NCBI GenBank assembly: GCA_947044405.1
Contig: CAMRHE010000018.1
Location: 806,001-870,000, forward strand
Direction of reading: 5' to 3'
Length of the DNA stretch: 64,000 nucleotides
Source of the DNA: Leptodactylus fallax
Taxonomy: Eukaryota; Chordata; Amphibia; Anura; Leptodactylidae
Both the position numbers and the translations under genes were made by a program. Below, one piece after another: positions 1-12,059 of this stretch. The stretch's first letter is position 1, and each line of letters begins with the position of its first letter. The notes beneath the pieces were generated by a model. It was not told the origin of the DNA. It saw only the letters and a list, made by a program, of their open reading frames with translations, and did no database searches.

Positions 1-349
1 TCTGGCTGAGCTGGAGCTATCTTGCAAAAAAGAATGGGCAAAAATCTCAGTCTCTAGATGCACAAAGTTGGTAGAGACATACCCCAAAAGACTTGCAGCT
101 GTAATTGCAGCGAAATATGGCTCTACAAAGTATTGATAAAGGGGGGCTGAATATTTTTGCACGTCAGAACTTTTCAGATTTTAATTTGATTAAAATTTTG
201 AAAACCATGTATCATTTTCGTTCCACTTCACAATTATCTGCTACTTTGTGTTGGTCTATCACTTAAAATCTCAATAAAATACATTTAAGTTTGTGGATGT
301 AAGGTGACAAAATGTGAAAAAGGGGTATGAATACTTTTGCAAGGCACTG
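1..349 (+). mobile_element. 3' end of a Tc1-like DNA transposon, truncated by window edge
   Basis: The first 140 bases encode the C-terminal tail of a Tc1-like transposase, with a KEWAKIS motif, then YPKRLAAVIAAKYG and a STKY-type ending before a stop near 136-138. AT-rich sequence follows and ends in GCAAGGCACTG, the complement of the CAGTGCCTTGC inverted-repeat tip that also starts the element at 61259. The base after the tip is CA instead of the expected TA, probably a mutation. The rest of the element lies left of the window, so its integrity cannot be judged. The family resembles but is not identical to the 61 kb copy. Confidence 0.8.
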
Positions 350-1507
350 CATAGCTACCCAGTGGCTGTGTTTCTCATGGCAGCCTTTCAAAGGTTTTAT
401 TAACATGTTGCTATTAAATTAACTTAAAAATTAACATTTTTGTACCTCTCTTAATCCCTATTTTAATTTTTGTGGTTATGTCTGGTGGACCTACTTCCCC
501 TCAAATAAAGTCTCAGTTACTAAATATAATAATTAATATATTTTGTTGTTCACTTTACATTAGCAGTTTACACTTTATACTCAGGATTGGACATGCATTC
601 AGACATTGGTGATGATAAATAGGAGAAAATATCATTTCTACTTATGTCTTAGAATCACCGAAAAAATCTTGTAAAGTCAATATAGGCCATGGTACATCAA
701 ATAGACAACAGTGACTTTCTAGCATTACTATCAACCATTGTTTATGACAAAAAAACTTTTATCTTTCTTTACAAGTCTCCAAACAGTAAACCTTTCTGGA
801 AAATAATCACTGCTTCCAGAAATACATTAACTTGCTCAATAAAACCTTCATCAATTCTCAATTGAACAAAAGCACTACAGAACTCTCTTGTGTAATATAA
901 CCTCTCAACCATCAGTATTCAGCACTAGCAAATAAGCTGATTATATATAAATTTTAATTCATAATGAAAATATTAAATAGGTTATCATCAAGACTCTTGA
1001 GAAAACCAAGACTACAGAAGAGCATAAAATTAAACGCAAGCCATGCGTGACTGAAAGTCTTCTAAAACAAGTTGAATGTATGAACTTTCAAAGAAAGGTG
1101 ATTCTGACACTTCAATCTTCCTGCATCAGCATTCCTAAAAGCTGACATTGTGTTACTCTGTGACTTTGGGGATCCTGCTATTTTCACTATGTATTGGTCT
1201 GCAGGCTTTCTCTTTATTCCCATTTTCCTCCCCAATCAAGTCACTGTCACATATAAAGCAGTCCTCATGAATGAAAACACACTGAGGGACAATCTGCTAT
1301 CATCTGTGCTGCATACCTGCATCCCACAGTGTGGGATGTGATATGTAGAGTTAATTTCTAGTGCAGTCTTTTGCTTTGCTGCTAATATCTGTGCTGAATG
1401 TATCTATTATACACTATACTACGAGGATTTTTTTTTTGCTGCTGGAAACTGAATCTACTGTACATTGCTAAACCCCATGTCACAGTCCATAAGCTATACC
1501 ATTTACA
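350..1507. other. AT-rich stretch without recognisable gene
   Basis: I see no transposase, LINE or hairpin signature here. Short open frames near 1150-1341 and 1465-1647 show no known motif. The second runs into the inverted repeat of the next transposon and is not a gene. Confidence 0.5.
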
Positions 1508-1509
1508 TA

Positions 1510-3111
1510 CAGTCATATGAAAAAGTTTGGGCACCCCTATTAATCTTAATCATTTTTAGTTCTAAATATTTGGGTGTTTGCAACAGCCATTTCAATTTGA
1601 TATATCTAATAACTGATGGACACAGTAATATTTCAGGATTGAAATGAGGTTTATTGTACTAACAGAAAATGTGCAATATGCATTAAACCAAAATTTGACC
1701 GGTGCAAAAATTTGGGTACCCTTATCATTTTATTGATTTGAATACTCCTAACTACTTTTTACTGACTTACTGAAGCACAAAATTGGTTTTGTAACCTCAC
1801 TGAGCTTTGAACTTCATAGCCAGGTGTATCCAATCATGAGAAAAGGTATTTAAGGTGGCCAATTGCAAGTTGTTCTCCTATTTGAATCTCCTCTGAAGAG
1901 TGGCATCATGGGCTCCTCAAAACAACTCTCAAATGATCTGAAAACAAAGATTGTTCCACATAGTTGTTCAGGGGAAGGATACAAAAAGTTGTCTCAGAGA
2001 TTTAACCTGTCAGTTTCCACTGTGAGGAACATAGTAAGGAAATGGAAGACCAAAGGGACAGTTCTTGTTAAGCCCAGAAGTGGCAGGCCAAGAAAAATAT
2101 CAGAAAGGCAGAGAAGAAGAATGGTGAGAACAGTCAAGGACAATCCACAGACCACCTCCAAAGAGCTGCAGCATCATCTTGCTGCAGATGGTGTCACTGT
2201 GCATCGGTCAACAATACAGCACACTGTGCACAAGGAGAAGCTGTATGGGAGAGTGATGCGAAAGAAGCCGTTTCTGAAAGCACGCCACAAACAGAGTCGC
2301 CTGAAGTATGCAAAAGCACATTTGGACAAGCCAGCTTCATTTTGGAAGAAGGTCCTGTGGACTGATGAAACAAAGATTGAGTTGTTTGGTCATACAAAAA
2401 GGCGTTATGCATGGAGTCCAAAAAACACAGCATTCCAAGAAAAACACTTGCTACCCACTGTAAAATTTGGTGGAGGTTCCATCATGCTTTGGGGCTGTGT
2501 GGCCAATGCCGGCACCGGGAATCTTGTTAAAGTTGACGGTCGCATGGATTCAACTCAGTATCAGCAGATTCTTGAGAATAATGTACAAGAATCAGTGACG
2601 AATTTGAAGTTACGCCGGGGATGGATATTTCAGCAAGACAATGATCCAAAACACATCTCCAAATCTACTCAGGCATTCATGCAGAGGAACAATTACAATG
2701 TTCTGGAATGGCCATCCCAGTCCCCAGACCTGAATATCATTGAACATCTGTGGGATAATTTGAAGCGGGCTGTCCATGCTCGGCGACCATCAAACTTAAC
2801 TGAACTGGAATTGTTTTGTAAAGAGGAATGGTCAAAAATACCTTCATCCAGGATCCAGGAACTGATTAAAAGCTACAGGAAGCGACTAGAGGCTGTTATT
2901 TTTGCCCATACTTTTGCACCGGTCAAATTTTGGTTTAATGCATATTGCACATTTTCTGTTAGTACAATAAACCTCATTTCAATCCTTAAATATTACTGTG
3001 TCCATCAGTTATTAGATATATCAAATTGAAATGGCTGTTGCAAACACCCAAATATTTAGAACTAAAAATGATTAAGATTAATAGGGGTGCCCAAACTTTT
3101 TCATATGACTG
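1510..3111 (+). mobile_element. Full-length Tc1-like transposon, copy 1 (DD34E family)
   Basis: The element is 1602 bp and is bounded by TA on both sides (1508-1509 and 3112-3113). Both tips read CAGTCATATGAAAAAG on their own strands. The terminal inverted repeats are long, about 200 bp, running from the tip to the ACCGGTGCAAAA block near 1697-1710 and mirrored at 2914-3111. A transposase frame lies between them. A second copy of the same family lies in opposite orientation at 31722-33367. Compared with that copy, this one lacks 47 bp just before the transposase stop codon (junction near 2905), which fuses the reading frame to the right inverted repeat. Confidence 0.95.
1908..3029 (+). CDS. 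Tc1-like transposase with abnormal read-through C-terminus
   Basis: This frame encodes a cut-and-paste DNA transposase expected to act in the nucleus on its own inverted repeats. The start is taken at the ATG of MGSSKQLSND at 1908, because that N-terminus begins the family protein; an in-frame ATG at 1863 would add 15 residues. A paired helix-turn-helix region occupies about residues 1-110, with a GRPRK AT-hook-like motif near 59-63. The DDE catalytic residues are D153 (WTDETK), D244 (QQDNDPKH) and E279 (IIEHLW). The 34-residue D-E spacing is typical of Tc1-like enzymes. The family protein, judged from the 32 kb copy, is about 340 residues and ends in GGSTKY. Here a 47-bp deletion removes the last seven codons and the stop, and about 40 residues of inverted-repeat sequence are added. 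The catalytic core is otherwise open, so activity is uncertain. Confidence 0.85.
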   Translation: MGSSKQLSNDLKTKIVPHSCSGEGYKKLSQRFNLSVSTVRNIVRKWKTKGTVLVKPRSGRPRKISERQRRRMVRTVKDNPQTTSKELQHHLAADGVTVHRSTIQHTVHKEKLYGRVMRKKPFLKARHKQSRLKYAKAHLDKPASFWKKVLWTDETKIELFGHTKRRYAWSPKNTAFQEKHLLPTVKFGGGSIMLWGCVANAGTGNLVKVDGRMDSTQYQQILENNVQESVTNLKLRRGWIFQQDNDPKHISKSTQAFMQRNNYNVLEWPSQSPDLNIIEHLWDNLKRAVHARRPSNLTELELFCKEEWSKIPSSRIQELIKSYRKRLEAVIFAHTFAPVKFWFNAYCTFSVSTINLISILKYYCVHQLLDISN

Positions 3112-3306
3112 TATATCTGTGTTAATAGAGGGGGATCTGCTGTTCAAGATCCACATTTGTCCGGAGTAGTTAAAAGGCAGTTATACAGATCATATTGTCT
3201 GCGTTTACACTTTTATTACTTTTTTCCAAGTGTTTGGTTTTTGTGATAAATTGTTTCCTATAAACATTAATTACATTATTCATTATTGTCTTCTAAAATG
3301 CAGGTA
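3112..3306. other. Short spacer between repeats
   Basis: AT-rich sequence with no feature I can support. Confidence 0.4.
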
Positions 3307-3550
3307 AGGCTAGGTTCACAATTGTGCCATGCTCTCCGTCATTCGTGTCCGCTGTGGGACCCGAACGCTGGCAAGCCCGTCCGTTAAAATAGTGGTTACC
3401 TGCAGGCACCTGCAAACCCCATAGACCATAATGTATGAAACCGGTGGAGAGAAAAGTCCTTTGTGCAGGACTTTTCTCTCCACCGATTTTCAGCAGAATT
3501 TGCAATGGAGTCTCTTACGGAGACTCCGACACAGATGTGAACAAAGCCTC
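3307..3550. repeat. MITE family A, copy 1
   Basis: The left end reads AAGGCTAGGTTCACA and the right end CAGATGTGAACAAAGCCT, forming imperfect terminal inverted repeats. A strong internal hairpin, GGAGAGAAAAGTCCT against AGGACTTTTCTCTCC, lies near 3447-3483. Relatives occur near 11290-11490 and at 54553-54769. No protein is encoded. Confidence 0.7.
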
Positions 3551-4020
3551 AAAGAGACTGTTCACTTGTTTGGTAGTCAGCAGCACTGCTAGGCCTCACT
3601 TCACTGGCTGGAAGTGGGAACAGTGTTTCTCTAGGCTGCTATCTATCTGAGGGAAGTTTGCTATTGATGATGTTGGACTGGAAGGTACTTGTTGTGATGC
3701 TGGTATATCAGAAAAGTGAGACGAAAAGCTGAAATATAGTGTTGAGTTGTTAGGGCCATTGGGCATACATGGTTTACGTGTGGGGACTAATGAGCTTGTA
3801 TCTAAACTGTGTGTAACTAGTAGGCTGGTGCCTGTACATTGCTTTGTTAGAGACCAACTAGATCACAGTGGGACCTAAATAGCAACTGGTGGCTTGCTGC
3901 TCAAAGAGGTGAGTGTCCTATTGTGTTAATCCGTGGGTCAAATCAGAGTTGGTGTGGGCGGATAGCGTATAGAAGTCATTCGAGGGTAAACCTTTATCAG
4001 GTATTGATCCTTTTACTATT

Positions 4021-4340
4021 TTAGGCTAACGCCCCATGTAGTGGGCTGCAACGAAAAAGCGCTGCGGGAAAAACCGCAGCAGAAACGCATCGTATTTTTT
4101 CCAGCTTTTCACAGAAAGTCCACAGAGGTTTCCCTTGCAGACTTTCTGCTTCAATTATATCTATAGGGAAACCACTGGCATTTGCAGAGGTATAATTGAC
4201 ATGCTGTGACTTCCAAAAGCGCAATGGTTTTGGAAATCACAGCATTTTCGCTGTATGTATTTTTCTGCAATGTGTAGATGGGATTCACCACATGACCAAA
4301 CCACAGCGTTTATGCCATGTGGGGCCCCGGCCTAAAATTC
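4021..4340. repeat. MITE family C, copy 1
   Basis: The ends are GGCTAACGCCCCATG and CATGTGGGGCCCCGGCC. The interior is a quasi-palindrome built of GCGGGAAAAACCGC-like blocks, AGAAAGTCCAC and a TATAGGGAAACCACTGG core with near-complementary halves. At least six more copies or fragments of this family lie in the window (7.4, 8.8, 20.5, 23.5, 48.8 and 53.5 kb). The short frames on both strands are by-products of the palindrome. Confidence 0.75.
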
Positions 4341-4462
4341 TGGTTTCTATATCTGTTAGATACTCCAATAAGTGGAAACTACTAGGTACTACTGCTATTG
4401 TATATCCAAGACTTAATTTTAAATAGTTCGCCATTGTATATATGTATGCAATTATATGACAT

Positions 4463-4463
4463 G

Positions 4464-4517
<54 letters not shown>

Positions 4518-4531
4518 CAGATAGATAGATA
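4463..4531. repeat. (GATA)n microsatellite
   Basis: A nearly uninterrupted run of GATA units, with one GACA variant near the right end. Confidence 0.97.
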
Positions 4532-6400
4532 TTACTGACGGAAGAATTTTCTTTGCTTGGATTGAATTGGCTGAACTACACAACAGTTATTCATGCTGTC
4601 AGGTTATCACAGTGAATGAATTCATCAATCAATCGGTGAACAAAGCCTCATTCTAGGCTGTTTACAGCCACAATGAAGAGCCATTATAATGCATATGACA
4701 CATAGCAATGGATGCCATGCTGGCATACCAATTATGTGACTCCATACATACTGAATGGTATACTAATCATATTGCGGTGCTTGATACTTTTAGTTTTCAA
4801 TGTTTATCATGAAATCATAATATTGTCTAGTCTAATGGATGAGGTAGTCATCTGCTGAACCATGAAATTAGTAGGACATTTTTAGATGTATTATTCAAAA
4901 TTTTTTTCTTTTTTTTTTTTTTATTCGTCCTGATTCATTTGAAAAAGAAAAAGATAGTAATAACTACATAATGAACTAAAGTCTAAAACTGATCTTCATG
5001 CATCCCCATTAGAATAAAAGGATGACATTTTGCTCAATCACATGCATTATTATATGCATTTTGTTTACCAAAGATGCATGGCTGTGCTTATGAAACAATC
5101 AAATCATAAATGCAAAATATATTTTAAAAAAAATTGGGAAATACCCCACAATGCATGTGTGTTTAACTTTAAAAATCACATTTTCCTTTTTATTTCTCCA
5201 AGGTTTTTTAAGCCAAAACTTCAATATGGCCATGAGTTTCTAGTCATAACTGCAGCTATAATGAGACATCCGCTACATCTAGAGGAAACAAAGTTCCTTA
5301 ACCATTATCAAATGGTTCTTTACAGTAACAGCAGTGTGACTATGGTGAAATCAATAAATGCATTCAAAATTGGCAGTGATGTCTTTCTTTAGTTCTGGAA
5401 ATGGATTGTTGATTTCGGGATTTATTGTGATTCCCAAATTTTTTTTAATAAGCCATTTTTTGCCTTCCTTCAAACCAAAATTACAAAAAAAAAAAATCAG
5501 TTGAACTGGATGGATGGATGTGCAGCATCCCAGTGAACACTATATTATATGTAGTGCTCTATGTTTTTCACTGTTTTACATGAGAACATGGTATGATACT
5601 GTATTTAGGTTTGCATGGTTCCATGTATATTTTCCCTTGGAAAATCGACTGTTGATGCAGTTTCACCCTTTCTTTTGGGAGAGCTATGGTCTAGCCCCCA
5701 ATATAGTTGGAGAAGCAAGAGTTTAGTCATGCAGAATTTGGAGATATTAGACATGGACCTGGACTTAGGCATCTTGATACTGGGCATCCTTTGCTGAGCA
5801 ACCATTACCTGGCTCATACCACATCCTACAGTTGAACTCCCATTGCACTACTGCACTTATCTGGAAGCTGCACCTGTTGCTGTTGGCTTAACCTAAGAAA
5901 GTTCCATTTGTTGTTCAACTGCAACCGCATTCTCTTGAGTCATTCCTGCTTACCATCATGGGCTATTCCGACCACCATCACTTGGTTCAGTGAGACTGAG
6001 GATTACCACAAACTGGAAGCGCCCCAAGGGAATTACCACCATCATCAGGTACCTTGCAGAACCTCTCAGCATTGAACTAATCCAGGAGGTGGGCTGAAGG
6101 AGTCGGTCGAGTGTTTCTAGGCCACCATTGATAATAACTACTACTCCCATCCTCCAGTTGCTCGCAATGGGTTGTTGTATATGTCTTTGTTCAGCCTTAC
6201 TATTGTGCTATATTATTGTCCCCAACACTTACTGTTGCCAAAATGACTGCCGCTGCAAAAAAATTATAATATCTCTGTAAGAAAAAGAGGTGTAATTACC
6301 AAACTTATCATACTACATTGATGTGGCAGTTAATATCCATGTGAGGAGGGCCATACCACTATGGAAATAGCTGCTCCATTATTCCAAACACACTAGGTGA
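4532..6400. other. AT-rich stretch, no supported gene
   Basis: The longest open frame (5030-5392, 120 codons, plus strand) shows no motif I recognise and is AT-rich and histidine/phenylalanine-rich, as expected by chance. A poly-T tract sits near 4908-4922. Nothing else is identifiable. Confidence 0.5.
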
Positions 6401-6917
6401 TTCTTAGGTTATGTTCACACAGCATATTTTACTGGTTGAAAAATACAAATGCTGATCAACCAATTAACACTGAAACCAGGTGCTTTTTTGACATGTTCCT
6501 TTTTATAGCAGCATTTTCAGCTGCATGAACACCTGCAAAATACTCAGTAAATGGTTTGTGTTATTCAAACATATTTTGCCAACTGGAATTATTGTTCTAT
6601 GTATTGAAATGCTTGAAAAATTATATACCCTATGCATAGATGGGCACTGACTAACTACTCTTTTTGAAACTTTTCCTCTGAGGTTTATGTGGCTATTTGA
6701 CTGCTTAAACTGGCACTTTTTGATAATGATCTTACAATTATTCATGAGCCACCGCACTCTCCATCCATCTGGTGTGGTTGACAGTTTTCTCCAATATGCA
6801 CTGATAGTTTTGTCAATCATGGTGGGTGGGTGTGAAAACAGCAACTCATAAGAAATTGTGACTCAGCTGTGGCTGCATGTCTCTCACTGCTTTATGTTGA
6901 CCCTCAATGAGGGCAAC

Positions 6918-7171
6918 ATTAGGCTAGTTGCAGACGACCGTGCTGCAACAGGCCTGCCGTGATTTAAAAGCACAGACGGCACAAGGGGGACATGGGGATG
7001 TCCCCGTGGGCCGCACGTGCTCGGGCCGTGCTTCCACGGCTCCTTTCATTAAATGTGTCGCCCCGCACACGGGACCGTGAAAATCACGGTTGTGTGTACG
7101 GGCGCATAGAAAAGAATGGGTCAGTGTACTCTCCGTGAAATACACAGCACGGTCGTCTGAAATGGGCCTAA
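6918..7171. repeat. MITE with CAGACGACCGTGC inverted ends
   Basis: The left end reads AGGCTAGTTGCAGACGACCG and the right end CGGTCGTCTGAAATGGGCCT. The interior is GC-rich with nested short palindromes such as GGGGACATGGGGATGTCCCC near 6985-7005. The element is non-coding; a minus-strand frame across it is a by-product. Confidence 0.7.
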
Positions 7172-7365
7172 GTGATATAGCATGTTCCATTTAAGGTCTA
7201 ATGGTAGTTTAAAAGCTCACTAAATTTAGTGATCACCCATATAACTCTTTAGATGGAAATTCTTTTTAGGCAACCATAGAAAAATTCTGGAAGAAACCAC
7301 CAAAGAAACCAAAGTGTTAAAGTGTACCTGCAACCGTTTCTTCCACCACAAGTATAATGCAGAAG

Positions 7366-7700
7366 CCCCACGTTGCGGAAATACAGCAGAGAAAAATGCT
7401 ACATTTTACAGTACCAGCAAAGTGAATGAGATTCTGGCCAATCTCATCCACACATTGTTGAAAGAAAAAAAAACACTGGTGAAAAGTTGCATTTTCAAAA
7501 ACGAATGAATTTTTGAAAAACGCAGCATGCCAATTTTTACTGAAGAAATACAAGCATTTTGCCTATAGATAGAATAAGGGAAGAAGAACCAAAGAGAAAA
7601 ATGCAATGAAAAACACTGCAGAAAAAGCACAATGCATTTTTGCTGCGTTTTTTTCCAGCAGCGTTTATTAGTTGTAGTTCGTTATATGGGGCCTTAGTCT
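7366..7700. repeat. MITE family C/B-like copy
   Basis: The sequence begins GCCCCACGTTGCGGAAATAC and ends with a TATGGGGCCTTAGTCT tip. It has internal AAAAAACACTG/CAGTGTTTT-like and GAAAAACGCAGC blocks. It is diverged relative to the copies at 4.0 and 48.8 kb. Confidence 0.6.
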
Positions 7701-7915
7701 AAAAGTGATGCTGAGTGCCACAGCAGTGAGAGCAAGCAGTGTGCTGCCTAAGATCATACATGCTGGAAGCATCCGCTGTAAATTTCTGTACATGGTCTGC
7801 ACTGCAGGTGCACATTAAAGTAAGGTTTCTGTCATCTTTTGGTTTCCCAGGCAACCGGTCTCTCAAAGCCCATACAAATCCTCATGTTTCATAGCCCATT
7901 TGTGCCTAGCATTTT

Positions 7916-7966
7916 ATATTATTATTATTATTATTATTATTATTTAAAATAATAATAATAATAATT
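7916..7966. repeat. (TTA)n / (AAT)n microsatellite
   Basis: A run of TTA units is followed directly by AAT units, so it forms a small self-complementary tract. Confidence 0.9.
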
Positions 7967-8633
7967 AAATTATTTGTGTAATGTTATGGTTTATGTAGTA
8001 ATGTCTAGCTATATACGTCAATCAGATAGTGATAGAGGAAATTGTGATGTAAATAATGCTGCAGCTTTAATACAGAGTCTACACGCAATCCAAATCAAGG
8101 AATGGCACTTGGAAGGTAAATGCAATAATTTTATTAAGTTTGCAGAGTTATTGAATGTCTTATCAGCAACGTTTTGAGCCATCAAGACCTGCTTTGGAGT
8201 CATGGCGATATGTGCCCCATCCTACTGAAGCCAATGCAGCTTGAGAAAGGTCTCAGTGGAAAAAAATGTTATTGTAAAGACTATTGATAACATTGGAAAC
8301 ATAATAAAATTATTGCATTCTGAGTGCTGTTCCTGATTGTGTGTATGTTTGGGTGATCCATGACAGTGAACACAAAAAAAGGTACCACTACTATGATCGG
8401 GAACACAGAAGTGCTGCTTCGAATTTAATATTGACAATAAAAAGGCTACAATGCACTTGTAATAAAGGTATATGAAAGTGCCCACAGAAAAAGTTCACAG
8501 TCTGTATTTATTGTGTTCTATCCATACCTAAATGCACACAGTGTAGTCAAGAGGCACTTTAGTTCTCTCATGCAGAATTTTTTACATTGTCATGCTGTAT
8601 GCCTTCTAAGCTATTTTAACCTAATTGAATACA

Positions 8634-9138
8634 ATGGGGGTTATTTATCATATGCCTCTTTTTTGGCCATATTTGCACCTTTTTTTTAGACTAGTTTTAT
8701 TTGTGATGCCTATTTATGATGTAAATGCATCTCCTTGTTAAATGTTGTGCACGTGTTAGTTTAGATGCGACTATAAGCTAAATGCATTTTGCTCATTTTT
8801 TGTGCCGTTTTGGAAACCGCATCATGTGAATTATACCTACGGAAACACCAGCGGTTTCCCTATAGGTATAATAGAAGCAGAAAGTCTGCGTTTCCTCTGC
8901 GGTTTTTCCCGCAGGGCTTTTTCGCTGCAGCCCGCTACGTGGGGACTGAGTCTGAAAAGGATCTCCATTTAGGCCACGCCCACTTTTCTCAACAAAAAGC
9001 TAAAGTAAAGCAGGCAGTATAACATCTAGAAAAAAATGCACAAATGATTTATAAATGAAATGCAGGGCAGAAAAAGGCCACAAAAAGGTGCAATTTACGC
9101 CAAAAAAAGGCACAAGTAGCTTAATAAATGTGCCCCAA
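8634..9138. repeat. MITE with nested MITE family C insertion
   Basis: The outer ends are CAATGGGGGTTATTTATC and TTAATAAATGTGCCCCAATG, imperfect inverted repeats with an interior rich in TTTTTGGC/GCCAAAAA blocks. A fragment of MITE family C (about 8797-8955) is inserted in the middle. It has the GGAAACACCAGCGGTTTCC core and a CCCGCTACGTGGGGACTGAG tip. The open frame 8789-9022 spans this nest and is not a gene. Confidence 0.7.
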
Positions 9139-9139
9139 T

Positions 9140-10690
9140 GAGTGAAAGTTGTGGTGGAAAAGCCTGCATCAGGTGTTGTACTTCATTCACATAGAAGTTC
9201 TAGGTAAGTTTCCTTAGAAAATAAAATTAGAATGGTGCTTGCTATTCTGTCATATTTAGCTTATTATATTCGACATACTGTTACTTTGTAGTATGTCAAA
9301 ACCTTTTCCAGATAATAAATAATGCTAAAATTATTATGTTGGAATTGAAAATAATTATAACCTGTTGGTTTTAAGTGTTCATAATACTATTGTATTATGT
9401 CAGTCTTAATGAATGTGTTGTCAATATTTCGGGTTTAATCACCATACAATAGAAACTGTAAAATACCAGTTAGGAAATCAATCTTAAAATACCTATTATT
9501 AAACCAATATACCTGTTTTCAGTAGAAATTGTGCAAAATGAATCTACAATTCTGTATTTGCCAAGAATACATTTGCAGTATTTGCAGACAGGAAATCTCA
9601 TATGTAACTTTCTCCTTCCAGTAACAGGTACAGTATGTAAGATTAGGAAGTTAATCTAATTCTTCACAATTCGTGCTGTGTCAACAAATCCTCGTTTAGT
9701 TCTTCAATGAAGCTTAAAAATAGCTCTTGACATACACAGTGGAGATAGTTAATTTGATATTTAGTCAGTGCATATTATAAAAGAAGGAAGGGTATCACTT
9801 ACTTTTTTCTGTAGGAAATGGAAAAGTTATTCATCACTAATTCACTACACCGTAACAAACTTTTCTTTCCTCTTTAAACTTCCTTAAACTGTGGCTGCAG
9901 TCAAGTAAGTTACATTGAACAAATTTAAGAAAAAGCTGTATTGAATTACTCTGCTTAATTCCCTCTTGCAATTAAACATTTTGTAGTGATTTTATGCGTT
10001 TCTTGTATCAATAAAACTATTTTGCAGCATAAGCTCTAAAGGAGCTAATTAAGCCCTTTCATCAACCTTGGCACAAATCGTATTCGTTAACTGCAAGTCA
10101 CTTGTAGAGTTCAACAACACCCAATTATTGCTGACATGTGGAATGCTACAGGCTCCTGGATACCTAATAAGGTTCTAGTCAGCCATTTCGATGAAGTCAT
10201 TTTTGCAATTATGACATTTATCAAAGATTTATGTCAATGTCAACATCAAGGAAATTATTTAAATATATAATCAAGTTTTGTAAAAGAAACAATGTGAAAG
10301 AATCAGCATGTGATTCGTAACATGAAAAGATTTTGTTAGAGATCTCATGGGGATAACATCAATACTATGATAAAAGCTTGTCTCTGCTACACAAATGGAC
10401 AGTATCAAGGACTTTAAGTACAATCACTTCAATGTTCAGTAGGTTTTAGGATGAATAGAACTATGGAAAGATTTTCATTTCTATTTATTTGCAAATGTCA
10501 AGGCATGTGTATTTGCTCAATCCTGTCTTAAATATACTACCTAAAATTTAAGCAATGTTTACTTGTGCATTTGTTACCTCAAACTTAGTGGTTGGGTTGG
10601 ACATATTTGCAGGATGACCAGTGTCCCTTTATCACTTGTGTTTTCTAATTGTTTTAACATTTTCAAAGAGATAGTATTACTAACTGAAGA
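9140..10690. other. Unique AT-rich stretch; part may be conserved non-coding DNA
   Basis: No transposon signature and no long open frame is visible. Around 9930-10260 base composition is more balanced and contains several homeodomain-like ATTA/TAATTA motifs, for example GCAATTAAAC and GCTAATTAAG. That texture resembles vertebrate conserved non-coding elements, but this is an impression only. Confidence 0.35.
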
Positions 10691-10717
10691 GCAATGTAAT
10701 ACATATTGGAGAAGATT

Positions 10718-10860
10718 ATAAATAATAATAATAATACAACAACAACAACAACAACAACAACGACAACAATAATAATAATAATAATAATAATAATTTTATT
10801 TATGTAGAGCCAACATATTCTGCAGCAATTTACAAATCAGATTGTACATGAAAAGAAAAT
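10718..10860 (-). repeat. AAT/CAA microsatellite attached to a retroelement-like 3' tail
   Basis: Mixed (AAT)n and (CAA)n units at about 10718-10792 are followed by TTTTATTTATGTAGAGCC and AACATATTCTGCAGCAATTT. This combination, a microsatellite tail beside a conserved AGCGCC-CAACATATT-like block, resembles the reverse complement of a SINE or LINE 3' end. The family is not determined. Confidence 0.55.
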
Positions 10861-11284
10861 ATTAGACATTACAATATGAAAAAATAATTAAAATATCAAA
10901 CAGGAGTAATAATTTTTTTTTAAATGAAACAGTATGTTAATACCTAGACTTGTACTGTACACATGTATTCTGCATAGAATAGAATACAAATATTATACAG
11001 TACAACGGATCTGCCTAACACCTCTCTTGTGATGTCCATACCTACTTTACTGCATTTCACAAAAAAAAAAACCAATATCTCTGTTTTGAAATGAATAGAT
11101 CTGCATGAAACCAGTGTACGTTATGGTTTCCCATATACATTGCTTAGCAGTTCTAAGACAATAGGGCATTTAAGATTTGCTTGCTATAAATGGTATCACA
11201 GAACAGAAGAATGGACTAAAACAATGCAGTTGTGATCCCAGCCTTAGGTATTTTGTATTGTTTTAAATTTTAAATGCCATACAA

Positions 11285-11490
11285 ACATTAAGATGGATCC
11301 ATCTAATGACGGTCAACAACAGGTTCCAATGTTCCCCTTTGAATTTAATGGTATCCGTATGGTATCCATTGTTTTGTCAATTCTCTGGGTGAAAAAATCA
11401 TGCTTGCAAAACTTTTTCATCTGCAATTTTAGATGGACTCGGCAACAGAGGCTTCAAACACAGCCTTCGAGGCAGATGTGAACATAGCCT
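11285..11490. repeat. MITE family A-like copy, left end poorly defined
   Basis: The right end reads GGCAGATGTGAACATAGCCT, matching the family A tip at 3533-3550. The left boundary is uncertain because TIR similarity there is weak. The 62-codon frame across it is not a gene. Confidence 0.45.
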
Positions 11491-12059
11491 AAATGCATAA
11501 CAATAAATCCTCAATATTTACTGGAAGTATCAATTTTATAGACTTAAGAATTCTATTAAGCGTCATGATCTTGAAGCTTCCCACATGACCTCGAAAGCCC
11601 AATCAGCCCCTTGCTAATGTCATCCATGATGCCAGAAGAAGCTGGAAAAGCAGACCAGATACAGTAATGGGGCCCCAGATAGGTGAGAAAAAGTAAGTAT
11701 GAGCTGTTTATTACATTTTCACACCTGTAATATATCTGCAATATTTTAAGACTGCCTGGACAAATTTTGTATTAGTTTGTAAAAACTAGACAGGATTAAT
11801 AAATCTACCCCTGTTTGTCATACTTTAAATGTCCTACTTTGTAGTGGAAAATGCATAATCCACTAAACTGAGCGTCCGAATATCCAAATACTAAAATTTA
11901 AAATGAAAGATGCAATATTTTGAGAAACTATCCCTTTTTATTGTGTGACAAAATGGTTTATTCATGTATATTCTATATTCATATATATTCTATTGCTGAA
12001 TTGCAACAGAACCTGCATATTGAATTTGATTTAGTTTTTTCATGTCTTTTGCTAAACGG

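Noticed and set aside
1863..1907. Upstream ATG extending the Tc1 transposase by 15 residues
   Set aside because: Family proteins begin MGSSK; the extra residues correspond to the leader between the inverted repeat and the gene.
5030..5392. 120-codon plus-strand frame
   Set aside because: No motif or homology recognised; length is possible by chance in AT-rich sequence of this size.
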